Of a stretch of DNA of 32,796 bases, positions 8,097 through 15,526 are shown one piece after another; within the stretch, counting starts at the first letter, position 1; each line of letters opens with the position of its first letter. The translations under genes were made by a program, and so were the position numbers. Source of the stretch: Hoeflea sp. (GTDB lineage Bacteria > Pseudomonadota > Alphaproteobacteria > Rhizobiales > Rhizobiaceae); assembly GCF_014359905.1 (NCBI RefSeq), contig NZ_JACIYP010000064.1, positions 1 through 32,796 on the forward strand, written 5' to 3'. The notes under the pieces were generated by a model. The model was not told the origin of the DNA, made no database searches, and saw nothing but the letters and a program-made list of their open reading frames with translations.

Positions 8097-9026
8097 ATGG
8101 ATCAGATCTGGCGCATTAGGCACTTCCTCGCAGTAGCGGAGTTCGGCAGCGTCCAGAGCGCGGCGCGCAGCCTCAACATAAGTCAACCGGCGCTGTCGAA
8201 ATCGCTGCGGCTGCTGGAGGAGCATCTGCGCACGCCGCTTTTCGACCGGTCGGCACGCGGCGTCGTTCTCACCGAGATGGGACAGGTCTTTTATAGACGT
8301 GCGCGCGACATCCAGGCCGAATGGGACGGATCCCTGATCGAACTCAGCGCGACGCGCGACGGCGCGCAGGGGGAGCTGCGCATCGGCATCGGCCCGACCT
8401 ACGCGGCAGTGTTTATACCACGTGTGTTGGCCCGGCTCACACGGGATTTCCCCAATTTGCGTGTCTCGGTGCGGACGGGGGTGGGGACCCTGCTGATCCC
8501 CGCGCTGCAGGCCGGCGAGATCAGCCTCTATGCGGGCGGCTTGCGAAAGCCGGACGAGGCGAGTGGCGAAACGCTAGAGGAACTCTTTCTCTACGACCAG
8601 TCGAACTGCATCGTGGCTTCGAGCACCGCTCCGCTGGTCTCGCAGTCCGACGTTCCAGTGGAGGAACTGGCACGGTGTCCCTGGGTGATGCTCAGTTACG
8701 ACAGCATCGCCACGGAGCAGGTTGACCGGCTTTTCAAATCCAGAGGAATCCTTGGGCCGAAATCCGTCGTATCCACGGAATCGCTTGGACTGGCCCTGGA
8801 ACTGGTGCGGGGAGATGGCTTCCTCACAAGTCTGCCTCGACCGCTCCTACACCTCGACATCAATAACGATTTGTCAGCGCTGAACGTGCGCGGCTACGAG
8901 TGGACAATCAGGAGCGGCGTCACCTATCGCAGTTCGATGCGGTCGCTTGCCCCGGTAAGGTCGATACTGCGCATGCTGAGGGAAGATGTTGCTGGACTGG
9001 GCTTGGCTAAGCCGGCTGAAGAGTAG
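8097..9026 (+). CDS. LysR family transcriptional regulator
   Basis: 309 residues, a standard LysR length. The N-terminal winged helix-turn-helix covers about residues 1-65 (FLAVAEFGSVQSAARSLNISQPALSKSLRLLEEHL, then PLFDRSARGVVLTEMG). The rest is a periplasmic-binding-like effector domain beginning near ELRIGIGPTYAAVFIPRVL. It is transcribed divergently from the sulfatase-ABC operon with only 85 bp between start codons, the classic arrangement for a LysR activator and its target. Its effector is probably the imported compound or a breakdown product. The 3' end abuts a recombination boundary, after which gene content changes. Confidence 0.9.
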   Translation: MDQIWRIRHFLAVAEFGSVQSAARSLNISQPALSKSLRLLEEHLRTPLFDRSARGVVLTEMGQVFYRRARDIQAEWDGSLIELSATRDGAQGELRIGIGPTYAAVFIPRVLARLTRDFPNLRVSVRTGVGTLLIPALQAGEISLYAGGLRKPDEASGETLEELFLYDQSNCIVASSTAPLVSQSDVPVEELARCPWVMLSYDSIATEQVDRLFKSRGILGPKSVVSTESLGLALELVRGDGFLTSLPRPLLHLDINNDLSALNVRGYEWTIRSGVTYRSSMRSLAPVRSILRMLREDVAGLGLAKPAEE

Positions 9027-9077
9027 TCGCGTTGGCGTTGAGGATGTCGCGTCGCGGCTGACCACCACGTTTTGCCC

Positions 9078-9104
9078 ACTCCCGTCGCAGATGAATGCAT
9101 CCAT
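9078..9104 (-). pseudogene. Possible 5' stub of a thiolase gene
   Basis: On the minus strand an ATG at 9104, preceded by GAGG at good spacing, starts MDAFICDGS. This resembles the start of acetyl-CoA acetyltransferase / 3-oxoadipyl-CoA thiolases, which usually continue RTPIGRYGG. After nine residues the similarity stops and the frame runs on into sequence antisense to the LysR gene. The location, 64 bp downstream of the CoA-transferase gene on the same strand, is where a further CoA-pathway gene would be expected. The match is only nine residues, so this is tentative. Confidence 0.35.
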
Positions 9105-9168
9105 TGGTTTGATCCTCTATCCGTAATGTTTCTTTAGATTTTCACATTTGGGGTCGCAGCTTCGGGTG

Positions 9169-10326
9169 TCACTTTCGCGACCCGAATGCGCCGCTTGCCC
9201 GAAACTTGTCCCGTGTCTGGGTGTCGAAACCCCAAGCATTCAGGATTGCGTCCGTATCGGCCCCGTCGGGGGACGGGCTTCCCTGGATCGCGGAAGGAGT
9301 CCGCGAAAATCGCGGCGCGGGTGCCGGTTGAGGTACGCCGTCGGACTCCACTACGACAGATCGTGATTTCATATGGGGATGATGACGGGCTTCTTCGAAT
9401 GACAGCACCTGGCCAAAGCAGGCTTCGCGATCTTTCATGATGCTGTCCCATTCTGCCGCTGTTTTCTTCGCAAAGACGGTTTCAAACTGGCGGCGCATCT
9501 CGGGCCAGCCTTCTCTATCGTACTGCTCCGGCATGTCGGAAAGATCGATCTCCAGACCATCGCACAGCGCGGAGAAGAATTTCGGTTCAATGGCAGCGAT
9601 GCTGATATATCGCCCATCCGCTGTTTCATACAGGCCATAGAAAGGCGCACCGCCATCAAGCACGTTACTTTCGCGCTGATGGACCCACTGACCAGCAGCC
9701 GATGATCCGTAATAGCTCGCCAAAAGCGACGTTATCCCGTCGATCATCGCGCAATCCACGACCTGCCCCTTGCCGGATTTCCCACTTTCCAACAAAGCTC
9801 CAAGAACCCCGACAGCAAGGTATAACGCACCGCCGCCCAGATCCGCGACCAGGTTCAGCGGAATCGAAGGCGCGGCGTTCTTTGTCCCAATCATCGAAAG
9901 GGCCCCGGTCAGGCCAAGATAGTTCAAGTCATGGCCAACGGTCTGGGACATCGGACCGGTCTGGCCCAATCCGGTCATGCGGCCAAAAACCAGTTTGGGA
10001 TTGACGGCAAGCGTCTCCTTTGGACCAATACCAAGGCGTTCCATGACACCGGGACGGAACCCTTCGATGAGCGCCTCCACCTTGGCGACAAGTTCGAGAA
10101 ACACCTCTCGCCCTTCCGGGGATTTCAGGTCAACAGCAACACTTGGACGGCCACGGCCAGTAATGTTGAATCTGGTTTCCCGCGGCATTCCCAACCCGCT
10201 GGGTGTGAGGCGGTCCACCCGGATCACATCGGCGCCCATATCGGAAAGCAGCATTCCTGCAAAGGGAACCGGTCCGATCGCCCCCACCTCGATTATTCTA
10301 ATTCCATCCAGGACACCCAAGGTCAT
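9169..10326 (-). CDS. CaiB/BaiF CoA-transferase family protein, alpha-methylacyl-CoA racemase-like
   Basis: 385 residues, full length for the class III CoA-transferase/racemase family. The N-terminus MTLGVLDGIRIIEVGAIGPVPFAGMLLSDMGADVIRVD is typical. GHDLNYLGLTGALSMIG contains the Asp expected at the racemase active site, and APFYGLYETADGRYISIAAIEPKFF closely follows alpha-methylacyl-CoA racemases, more than formyl- or carnitine-CoA transferases. It should act in the cytoplasm on 2-methylacyl-CoA thioesters or transfer CoA between acids. It lies 108 bp downstream of the acyl-CoA dehydrogenase remnant on the same strand, so the two once formed part of an acyl-CoA operon. It is the only intact gene left of that block. 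Confidence 0.85.
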   Translation of the reverse strand: MTLGVLDGIRIIEVGAIGPVPFAGMLLSDMGADVIRVDRLTPSGLGMPRETRFNITGRGRPSVAVDLKSPEGREVFLELVAKVEALIEGFRPGVMERLGIGPKETLAVNPKLVFGRMTGLGQTGPMSQTVGHDLNYLGLTGALSMIGTKNAAPSIPLNLVADLGGGALYLAVGVLGALLESGKSGKGQVVDCAMIDGITSLLASYYGSSAAGQWVHQRESNVLDGGAPFYGLYETADGRYISIAAIEPKFFSALCDGLEIDLSDMPEQYDREGWPEMRRQFETVFAKKTAAEWDSIMKDREACFGQVLSFEEARHHPHMKSRSVVVESDGVPQPAPAPRFSRTPSAIQGSPSPDGADTDAILNAWGFDTQTRDKFRASGAFGSRK

Positions 10327-10434
10327 CCTCCTTCTAATGTTTGCATCAATGGGTCAGGCCCCCCGCGCGGGCCAGGTGTCGGTCGCAGTACCGCCAAGGT
10401 TTGCAGACCTAAGCCCGCCCTGCCCCTTGGCGCA

Positions 10435-10800
10435 TCAGCTGAGACCAATCCGTTTGCTGACAACGTTGCGAAGAATTTCGTTGGTACCGCCGCCAATCGG
10501 GCCGACGCGGGAATCGCGCCAGAACATCTGCATGAGATGGTCCATGCTGTAGCCCGCGCCGCCCATGACTTGTATGCCTATATCCGCGCACCGGACGTTA
10601 TTCTCGGTGGCAAATATCTTGGCTATGGCCGAGGCGCTTGAGCAGTCTTCATCGTGATCCAGCAGCGACGTAGACCGATACAGCAGGCCCCGCGCCGCGT
10701 CGGTCATGATCTGCATATCGACCAGTTTGTGCGCGACGGCCTGATAGGAGGCGATTGGCTTGCCAAACTGGATGCGGTCACGGGCATCCGCGAGGGACAC
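10435..10800 (-). pseudogene. Acyl-CoA dehydrogenase, C-terminal fragment
   Basis: About 120 residues matching the C-terminal helical domain of acyl-CoA dehydrogenases: RIQFGKPIASYQAVAHKLVDM, then IQVMGGAGYSMDHLMQMFWRDSRVGPIGGGTNEI with the conserved FAD and tetramer-contact region, ending SKRIGLS. Family members are about 380 residues, so the first two thirds are missing. The break is at about 10793-10803, where the opposite strand turns into a tniB gene. The fragment cannot be active alone. Its downstream neighbour, the CoA-transferase/racemase, is still complete. Confidence 0.85.
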
Positions 10801-10802
10801 GC

Positions 10803-11516
10803 ATGCCATCGGTCGCGATCTACGGCGACAGCGGCATGGGCAAGACCATGATCATGAAGCGGTTTCGAGACGAGCATCCGCCAAGCTTCAATCCGGTAAC
10901 GGGAACGCTGAAGACACCCGTCCTTGCCATAGAGATGACCAGTCGCCCGGGCGAACGCCGGTTCTACGCCGAACTGCTTACGCTTCTTGGTGCGCCTCAG
11001 CGGCCGCGCGCCGACATAGCCCAGATGGAGCAGGCGGCATTGCGCATCATGGAAGCCATCGGCGTGCAGGTGTTGGTCATCGATGAGGTGCATAATATTC
11101 TCGCTGGATCTTACCGCGAACAGCGCATCGTTCTGAACACGCTGCGGTTCATCAGCAATCGCCTGCAGATCTCACTGGTTTGCTTCGGCGTCAACGAAGC
11201 GCGCGAGGCGATTAGCGGCGATGTCCAGCTCGCACGCCGTTTCGAGCAGTTTACCTTGAGCCGGTGGGCGGCCAACGAACAGTTCGAAACCCTGGTGGTA
11301 TCAATCCTGCGAAACACACCGCTGCGAAAACCCTCTGTGCTGACCGCGAAATCGCTGCGACGGATTCTTCAGATCACAGAAGGTATCACCGCCAACATCT
11401 TCCATATGATCAACAGCCTTGCGGTCGACGCCATCGGGAACGGTAGCGAGCAGATCATGAACGAGGCCGTTGAGAGCTGGGAACCGGAGTTTGATGCCGA
11501 GGCGGCATTCGCATGA
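10803..11516 (+). CDS. tniB: TniB-like transposition ATPase, 5'-truncated
   Basis: AAA+ ATPase of the TniB family, which supports the DDE transposase TniA in Tn5053/Tn402-type transposons. It shows MPSVAIYGDSGMGKTMIMKRF (Walker A), VLVIDEVHNI (Walker B) and a sensor region near SLVCFGVNEARE. Complete TniB proteins have ~40-60 residues before this Walker A; here upstream sequence switches at about 10797 to antisense acyl-CoA dehydrogenase. The frame stays open across the junction to 10755, so a short chimeric N-terminus is possible, but ATG 10803 begins exactly at the conserved MPS. No tniA lies upstream, so the element cannot move itself. The stop overlaps the tniQ start by 4 bp. Confidence 0.8.
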   Translation: MPSVAIYGDSGMGKTMIMKRFRDEHPPSFNPVTGTLKTPVLAIEMTSRPGERRFYAELLTLLGAPQRPRADIAQMEQAALRIMEAIGVQVLVIDEVHNILAGSYREQRIVLNTLRFISNRLQISLVCFGVNEAREAISGDVQLARRFEQFTLSRWAANEQFETLVVSILRNTPLRKPSVLTAKSLRRILQITEGITANIFHMINSLAVDAIGNGSEQIMNEAVESWEPEFDAEAAFA

Positions 11517-12376
11517 TGCAAGAGGCGGCACGACGGCAGCTGCCAGTAACTCTGCTGCCAGTCGCTGGCGAACTTCTGTCCTCCTGGATAGGCCGACACG
11601 CCGCCTTCTACGCTGTCCCACCGCTCGTCATGTTGCGGCATTGCCTGCCGGAGGCTCGCTCCCTGCGAGCCGCCGATCTCCATTTGGGTGACGATCAGAA
11701 AATCCGGCTGGCCAAGGTGTTCGCCACCGAGCCGGCTGTCGTGCGTCGAATGACCTTCACCAATGTCGCGCAGTCATCACGCCGGTTGATCGCGGTCAGG
11801 CCACAGCAATCCTGCCCGAATTGCAACGCCCGTCGCACGGAACCGGGGCCAACCTTGAGAAGTCAGCTGGTTGGCTGGCGCCTCACCTGTCCTATCTGCG
11901 GAGATCTGTTCCGGGATGCCGACGGGCGCGAGCTCCCCTCCCCTTTCTGGCAATATCGCGACACGGCTATTCTGGGCGAACAACTGCTCGACAACGAGGC
12001 CGAACGTGGTATCGCAACTTGGGCATCGCCTGCCGAAATCGCTCGGCTTCTCCTGATGCGACGCATTCCAAGACCTGTTTCCCGCGCAAAGGATCTTTGG
12101 CGCTTCAGGGTGCTCGGCGCCATTATTCCCAATCTCGATGGCATCATTGCCGCGGAACAGGAGAACCTGCCCACACCCGCAAGTCCGATCCTTCGGCTTC
12201 ACATGCGGCCGGCATTGCTGGCCGGGATAGCCATTGTCGAGCGCGCCGGACCTGAAATGCTCCGAATGCTGCGTCGTCACATGATGGGCGACAACAAGTT
12301 CCGATTCATCGAAACCACCGAGCGCATAATAGCACATGCCCAATGGCCGAGGTCCCTGCAAATGCAGTTAATTTGA
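11513..12376 (+). CDS. tniQ: TniQ family protein
   Basis: 287 residues. The N-terminus LPVTLLPVAGELLSSWIGRHAAFYAVPP is typical of TniQ, the target-selection subunit of TniABQ transposons and a relative of TnsD. CPNCNARR and LTCPICGDLF are two CxxC pairs expected to bind zinc. The start ATG overlaps the tniB stop (ATGA), so the two are translationally coupled. TniQ proteins vary from about 300 to over 500 residues; this one is at the short end but seems to end naturally. Without tniA in view it is probably a passive remnant. Confidence 0.8.
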   Translation: MMQEAARRQLPVTLLPVAGELLSSWIGRHAAFYAVPPLVMLRHCLPEARSLRAADLHLGDDQKIRLAKVFATEPAVVRRMTFTNVAQSSRRLIAVRPQQSCPNCNARRTEPGPTLRSQLVGWRLTCPICGDLFRDADGRELPSPFWQYRDTAILGEQLLDNEAERGIATWASPAEIARLLLMRRIPRPVSRAKDLWRFRVLGAIIPNLDGIIAAEQENLPTPASPILRLHMRPALLAGIAIVERAGPEMLRMLRRHMMGDNKFRFIETTERIIAHAQWPRSLQMQLI

Positions 12377-12398
12377 GAATCCAGCAGCCCAGATTCTC
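12375..12398 (+). terminator. Inverted repeat at the tniQ stop codon
   Basis: GAGAATC (12375-12381) and GATTCTC (12392-12398) form a perfect 7-bp stem with a 10-nt loop, starting within the tniQ stop codon. No T-run follows, so termination is uncertain. Confidence 0.3.
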
Positions 12399-12439
12399 AT
12401 GATCAAATGGTCAACCAGAACCAAACCGACGCATTCTTG

Positions 12440-12459
12440 CGGTTAACTGCTAAGCGACA
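12440..12459 (-). repeat. Candidate outer end of the tni element
   Basis: Read on the minus strand, the sequence starting at 12459 is TGTCGCTTAGCAGTTAACCG. Transposons of the TniABQ group have termini beginning TGTC, and this lies 83 bp past tniQ, before the native MoaD-side sequence. The partner end should be beyond tniA, which is missing here, so the repeat cannot be verified in this window. Confidence 0.3.
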
Positions 12460-12565
12460 GATGCTGATCCCTTCAGGACGATTCCCGCGCGGATTGACCC
12501 TATTTGCCATTTCGTTCTGATCCAGAAATGAGGGTTGATACGATGCTCCGAGCTGAAAGTTTCGC

Positions 12566-12811
12566 CTAGCCGCCTTTCATGAACGGCATCAGCACGACCT
12601 CTGAATCCGGACTAATTTCCTGAAACCACGACTCCCGGTAGATCACACCGTCGAGCGACATGGAGACACCGCGGGCAACATACGGCGCGAGGCCCGGGTA
12701 TGTCTCCACAAGTCGATCAAGAAGTTCCTTGAAGGACTTCGCATCGACCTCGACTTCAGACTGGCCATCGGTCATCTGGCGCAGCGTGCCCCAAAGCTTG
12801 ACTTTGACCAT
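12566..12811 (-). CDS. MoaD/ThiS-like small sulfur-carrier protein
   Basis: 81 residues with a ubiquitin-like pattern (VKVKLWGTLRQMTDGQSEVEV at the start, LDGVIYRESWFQEISPDSEVVLMPFMKGG region at the end) and the C-terminal Gly-Gly needed for adenylation and thiocarboxylation in MoaD and ThiS proteins. Such carriers donate sulfur, in MoaD for the dithiolene of molybdopterin. The gene starts 2 bp after the stop of the large hydroxylase subunit gene and is the last gene of that operon. This suggests a cofactor-supply or assembly role for that enzyme, but this is inferred from position. No MoaE, MoeB or ThiF partner is in the window. Confidence 0.8.
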   Translation of the reverse strand: MVKVKLWGTLRQMTDGQSEVEVDAKSFKELLDRLVETYPGLAPYVARGVSMSLDGVIYRESWFQEISPDSEVVLMPFMKGG

Positions 12812-12813
12812 GC

Positions 12814-15048
12814 TCAGCCCTTCATTGCCTTGAGGATGCGCGGCGGAGACATCGGCAACTCGGTCAGCCGCACGCCAGTCGCACGAGACACCGCATTGGC
12901 GACGGCGGCAAGCGGCGGGACGATGGGGGTCTCGCCAACGCCCCGGACACCGTACGGATGGCCCGGGTTCGGAATCTCCAGAATGACTGTTTCGATGTTG
13001 GGCAGATCCGAGGCAACCGGGATGCGGTAATCGAGGAAGCTCGGATTCTGCAACCTGCCGTCATCACCGTAGACATACTCCTCATTCAGCGCCCAGCCTA
13101 TGCCCTGCACGGCACCGCCCTGCATCTGCCCCTCGACATAGTCGGGGTGCACGGCCTTTCCGGCATCCTGGAAGACGGTATAGCGCAGGACTTTGGTAAA
13201 GCCGGTTTCCGGATCAACCTCGACATCCACAAGGTGGACGCCAAAGCTGACGCCGGCGCCATCGACGTTCACTTCATAATGGCCCGCAATCGGTCCGCCC
13301 GTTTGCGGCGACATGGCGGCAATATCAGCAAGACTGAGCGGCGGAAATTTGCCTGCGTTCAGACCTGCGGGAACAGCTGCGCCGTCCACCCATTTCACCG
13401 CATCGGCGTCAATGCCCCAATATTGTGCGGCGCGGGCGGTCATTTTGCCGATCGCGTCCTGCGCGGCCTTAATTGTGGCAAGGCCCACAGAGAAAGTGAC
13501 GCGACTGCCATCGGTCACATCATTATATCCCAGCGAGTTGGTATCGGCGATGATTGTCCGGATACTTTCATATGGAATCCCCAGCTCTTCCGCGGCCATC
13601 AGGCTGATCGATGCGCGGCTGCCGCCGATATCGGGATTGCCCTCGGTCACGCCCACGGTGCCATCCGTGTTGATATTCAACGACACGCAGGTGTTGCCGC
13701 CAAAGTTGAACCAAAAACCGCAGGACAGACCGCGCCCCTGGTTTGGGCCAAGCGGGGCAGTGTAATGCGGGTGGTTGGTCGCCGCCTCCAGTGTGGCGAC
13801 AAGGCCGATGTCGTTGAAGGTGGGCCCGTAGGACGACAAGGTACCCTTCCGAGCGGCGTTTCTCAGACGCACGTTAAGCGGGTCAAGGCTGAGCTTCTGA
13901 CACAACTCATCCACGACACTTTCCACGGCATAGATCGCCTGCGGTGCACCCGGAGCCCGGTAGGCCGCTTCTTTCGGGCGGTTTGTCAGGGCATTCCAGC
14001 CAAAGGTGCGCACGGCATCGAGGTCATAGGCCGCGAAAGCCGCTTGCGCGCCCATCTCGACCGTGCCGCAAGGGTATGCCCCACCGGAGTAGCGCAGCGT
14101 CGCTTCGCCTGCGGTGATGCGGCCGTCTTTGGTCATGCCGATCCGTATGTCCATCGAAGACGACACGGTCGGGCCAGTTGCACGGAACACCTCATCGCGT
14201 TTCATGACAATCTTCACCGGCCGGCCCGCCTTGCGCGACAGCGCCAACGCGACAGGTTCAATGAATACGGTGGTCTTGCCTCCAAATCCCCCGCCAATTT
14301 CTGATGCGGTGACACGCAACTGGCTCGCCTCCATCTGCATGATTGTCGAGCACAAGGTGCGCACGAAGAACTGGCCCTGGGTGCAGCACCACAAGTCGGC
14401 CTTGCCATCGGCAGTCACCGATGCGAGGCAGGCATGCGGCTCGATATAGCCTTGATGGGTGGCGGTCGTCTTGAAGCTCCGCTCGATAACCAGATCTGCT
14501 TTGGCAAAACCGGCATCAAGGTCGCCATGACCAAATTCGCAGTGGTTGGTGACGTTCTGCGACATCCCGGCGGGCACTGTTTCCAGCGCCCGCCCGGTCA
14601 GGACCACCGGCGCGTCGGTTTTCATCGCGGCATCGACATCAGTCACATGCGGCAGGGGTTCGTACTCGACGATGATCTCGGCCAAAGCGGCTCTGGCGAT
14701 CGCGGGCGTGGTAGCAGCGACGGCGGCAACGGCATGGCCGTCATAAAGGGCCGTTTCCCGTGCCATGCAGTTCTCTTGCACATCGCGGGTGAATTCGTCG
14801 TCGAGGCGGACAAAGTCAGCACCGGTGATCACGGCGCGGACGCCGGGAATGGCTTCTGCCGCGGAGGTGTCGATGGATTTGATGCGGGCGTGGGCGTGTG
14901 GAGAGCGCAGGATGGCGCCCGTCAACATCCCCGGAGCCGTCATATCCGCGCCGTACTGCGCGCGCCCCGTAACTTTGTCCACCCCATCGGGGCGGTTTGG
15001 GCGGGTGCCGACATAGCGGAATTCGCGCTCGACCTGGTTCGAACCCAT
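12814..15048 (-). CDS. Molybdenum hydroxylase large subunit (xanthine dehydrogenase family)
   Basis: 744 residues, the normal length for separate large subunits that bind the molybdopterin cofactor. The N-terminal domain begins RPDGVDKVTGRAQYGADM, the usual start of the aldehyde oxidase/xanthine dehydrogenase a/b hammerhead. The cofactor loops include SEIGGGFGGKTT and EAAYRAPGAPQAIYAVE, and the C-terminal YGVRGVGETPIVPPLAAV carries the catalytic Glu. The active-site loop reads AYRAPG, not the AYRCSFR of true carbon monoxide dehydrogenases, so a CO substrate is unlikely. It should hydroxylate an aldehyde or N-heterocycle with water as oxygen source. It starts 1 bp after the iron-sulfur subunit gene. 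The substrate is unknown. Confidence 0.9.
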   Translation of the reverse strand: MGSNQVEREFRYVGTRPNRPDGVDKVTGRAQYGADMTAPGMLTGAILRSPHAHARIKSIDTSAAEAIPGVRAVITGADFVRLDDEFTRDVQENCMARETALYDGHAVAAVAATTPAIARAALAEIIVEYEPLPHVTDVDAAMKTDAPVVLTGRALETVPAGMSQNVTNHCEFGHGDLDAGFAKADLVIERSFKTTATHQGYIEPHACLASVTADGKADLWCCTQGQFFVRTLCSTIMQMEASQLRVTASEIGGGFGGKTTVFIEPVALALSRKAGRPVKIVMKRDEVFRATGPTVSSSMDIRIGMTKDGRITAGEATLRYSGGAYPCGTVEMGAQAAFAAYDLDAVRTFGWNALTNRPKEAAYRAPGAPQAIYAVESVVDELCQKLSLDPLNVRLRNAARKGTLSSYGPTFNDIGLVATLEAATNHPHYTAPLGPNQGRGLSCGFWFNFGGNTCVSLNINTDGTVGVTEGNPDIGGSRASISLMAAEELGIPYESIRTIIADTNSLGYNDVTDGSRVTFSVGLATIKAAQDAIGKMTARAAQYWGIDADAVKWVDGAAVPAGLNAGKFPPLSLADIAAMSPQTGGPIAGHYEVNVDGAGVSFGVHLVDVEVDPETGFTKVLRYTVFQDAGKAVHPDYVEGQMQGGAVQGIGWALNEEYVYGDDGRLQNPSFLDYRIPVASDLPNIETVILEIPNPGHPYGVRGVGETPIVPPLAAVANAVSRATGVRLTELPMSPPRILKAMKG

Positions 15049-15049
15049 G

Positions 15050-15526
15050 TTACGCTCCCCTCATCTGTGCAGCGGCCACCTGGACGGCGGCGATGATCTT
15101 GTCATACCCGGTGCAGCGGCAGAGGTTGCCTGCCAGCCAGAAACGCACTTCTTCGTCGGTCGGGCTGGGATTCTTGTCCAACAATGCCTTGGCCGCAACC
15201 AGAATACCCGGCGTGCAAACTCCGCACTGGAACGCAGCCCCTTCGATAAAGGCGCGTTGCAGCGGATGCAGCTGATCGGCATCCGCCAAGCCTTCGATGG
15301 TTGATATTTCGGCCCCTTCGACCTCCGCTCCCAGCACAAGGCAAGAGCAGACCAGCCGCCCGTTCACGGTCACTGAACAGGCACCGCAGTCGCCCGTGCC
15401 GCATCCCTCTTTCGCGCCGGTCAGGCCAAGGCGGTTGCGCAGCACGTCCAGCAAGGGCTCGCCCGGGTCACAGATGAACTCAACCGGGTCGCCATTGACC
15501 GTTGTGGATACATGAAGAGATTTCAT
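15050..15526 (-). CDS. Molybdenum hydroxylase [2Fe-2S] small subunit
   Basis: 158 residues. An N-terminal plant-type ferredoxin cluster site is seen in EGCGTGDCGACSVTVNGRLVCSC, and the C-terminal helical domain holds the second cluster in QCGVCTPG and NLCRCTGYDKI. This is the standard two-cluster small subunit that passes electrons from the molybdenum centre to the FAD subunit. Its ATG overlaps the stop of the medium-subunit gene by 4 bp, and its stop is 1 bp before the large-subunit start. The medium-small-large order is typical of bacterial hydroxylase operons. Confidence 0.93.
   Translation of the reverse strand: MKSLHVSTTVNGDPVEFICDPGEPLLDVLRNRLGLTGAKEGCGTGDCGACSVTVNGRLVCSCLVLGAEVEGAEISTIEGLADADQLHPLQRAFIEGAAFQCGVCTPGILVAAKALLDKNPSPTDEEVRFWLAGNLCRCTGYDKIIAAVQVAAAQMRGA

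Noticed and set aside
7085-8119. 344-residue plus-strand frame
   Set aside because: It is the antisense shadow of the sulfatase gene and overlaps the LysR start.
12958-14304. 448-residue plus-strand frame
   Set aside because: It is antisense to the molybdenum hydroxylase large subunit, which has full-length family motifs.
12814-15048. Carbon monoxide dehydrogenase (CoxL) identity
   Set aside because: The active-site loop is AYRAPGAPQ, not AYRCSFR, so a true CO dehydrogenase is unlikely.
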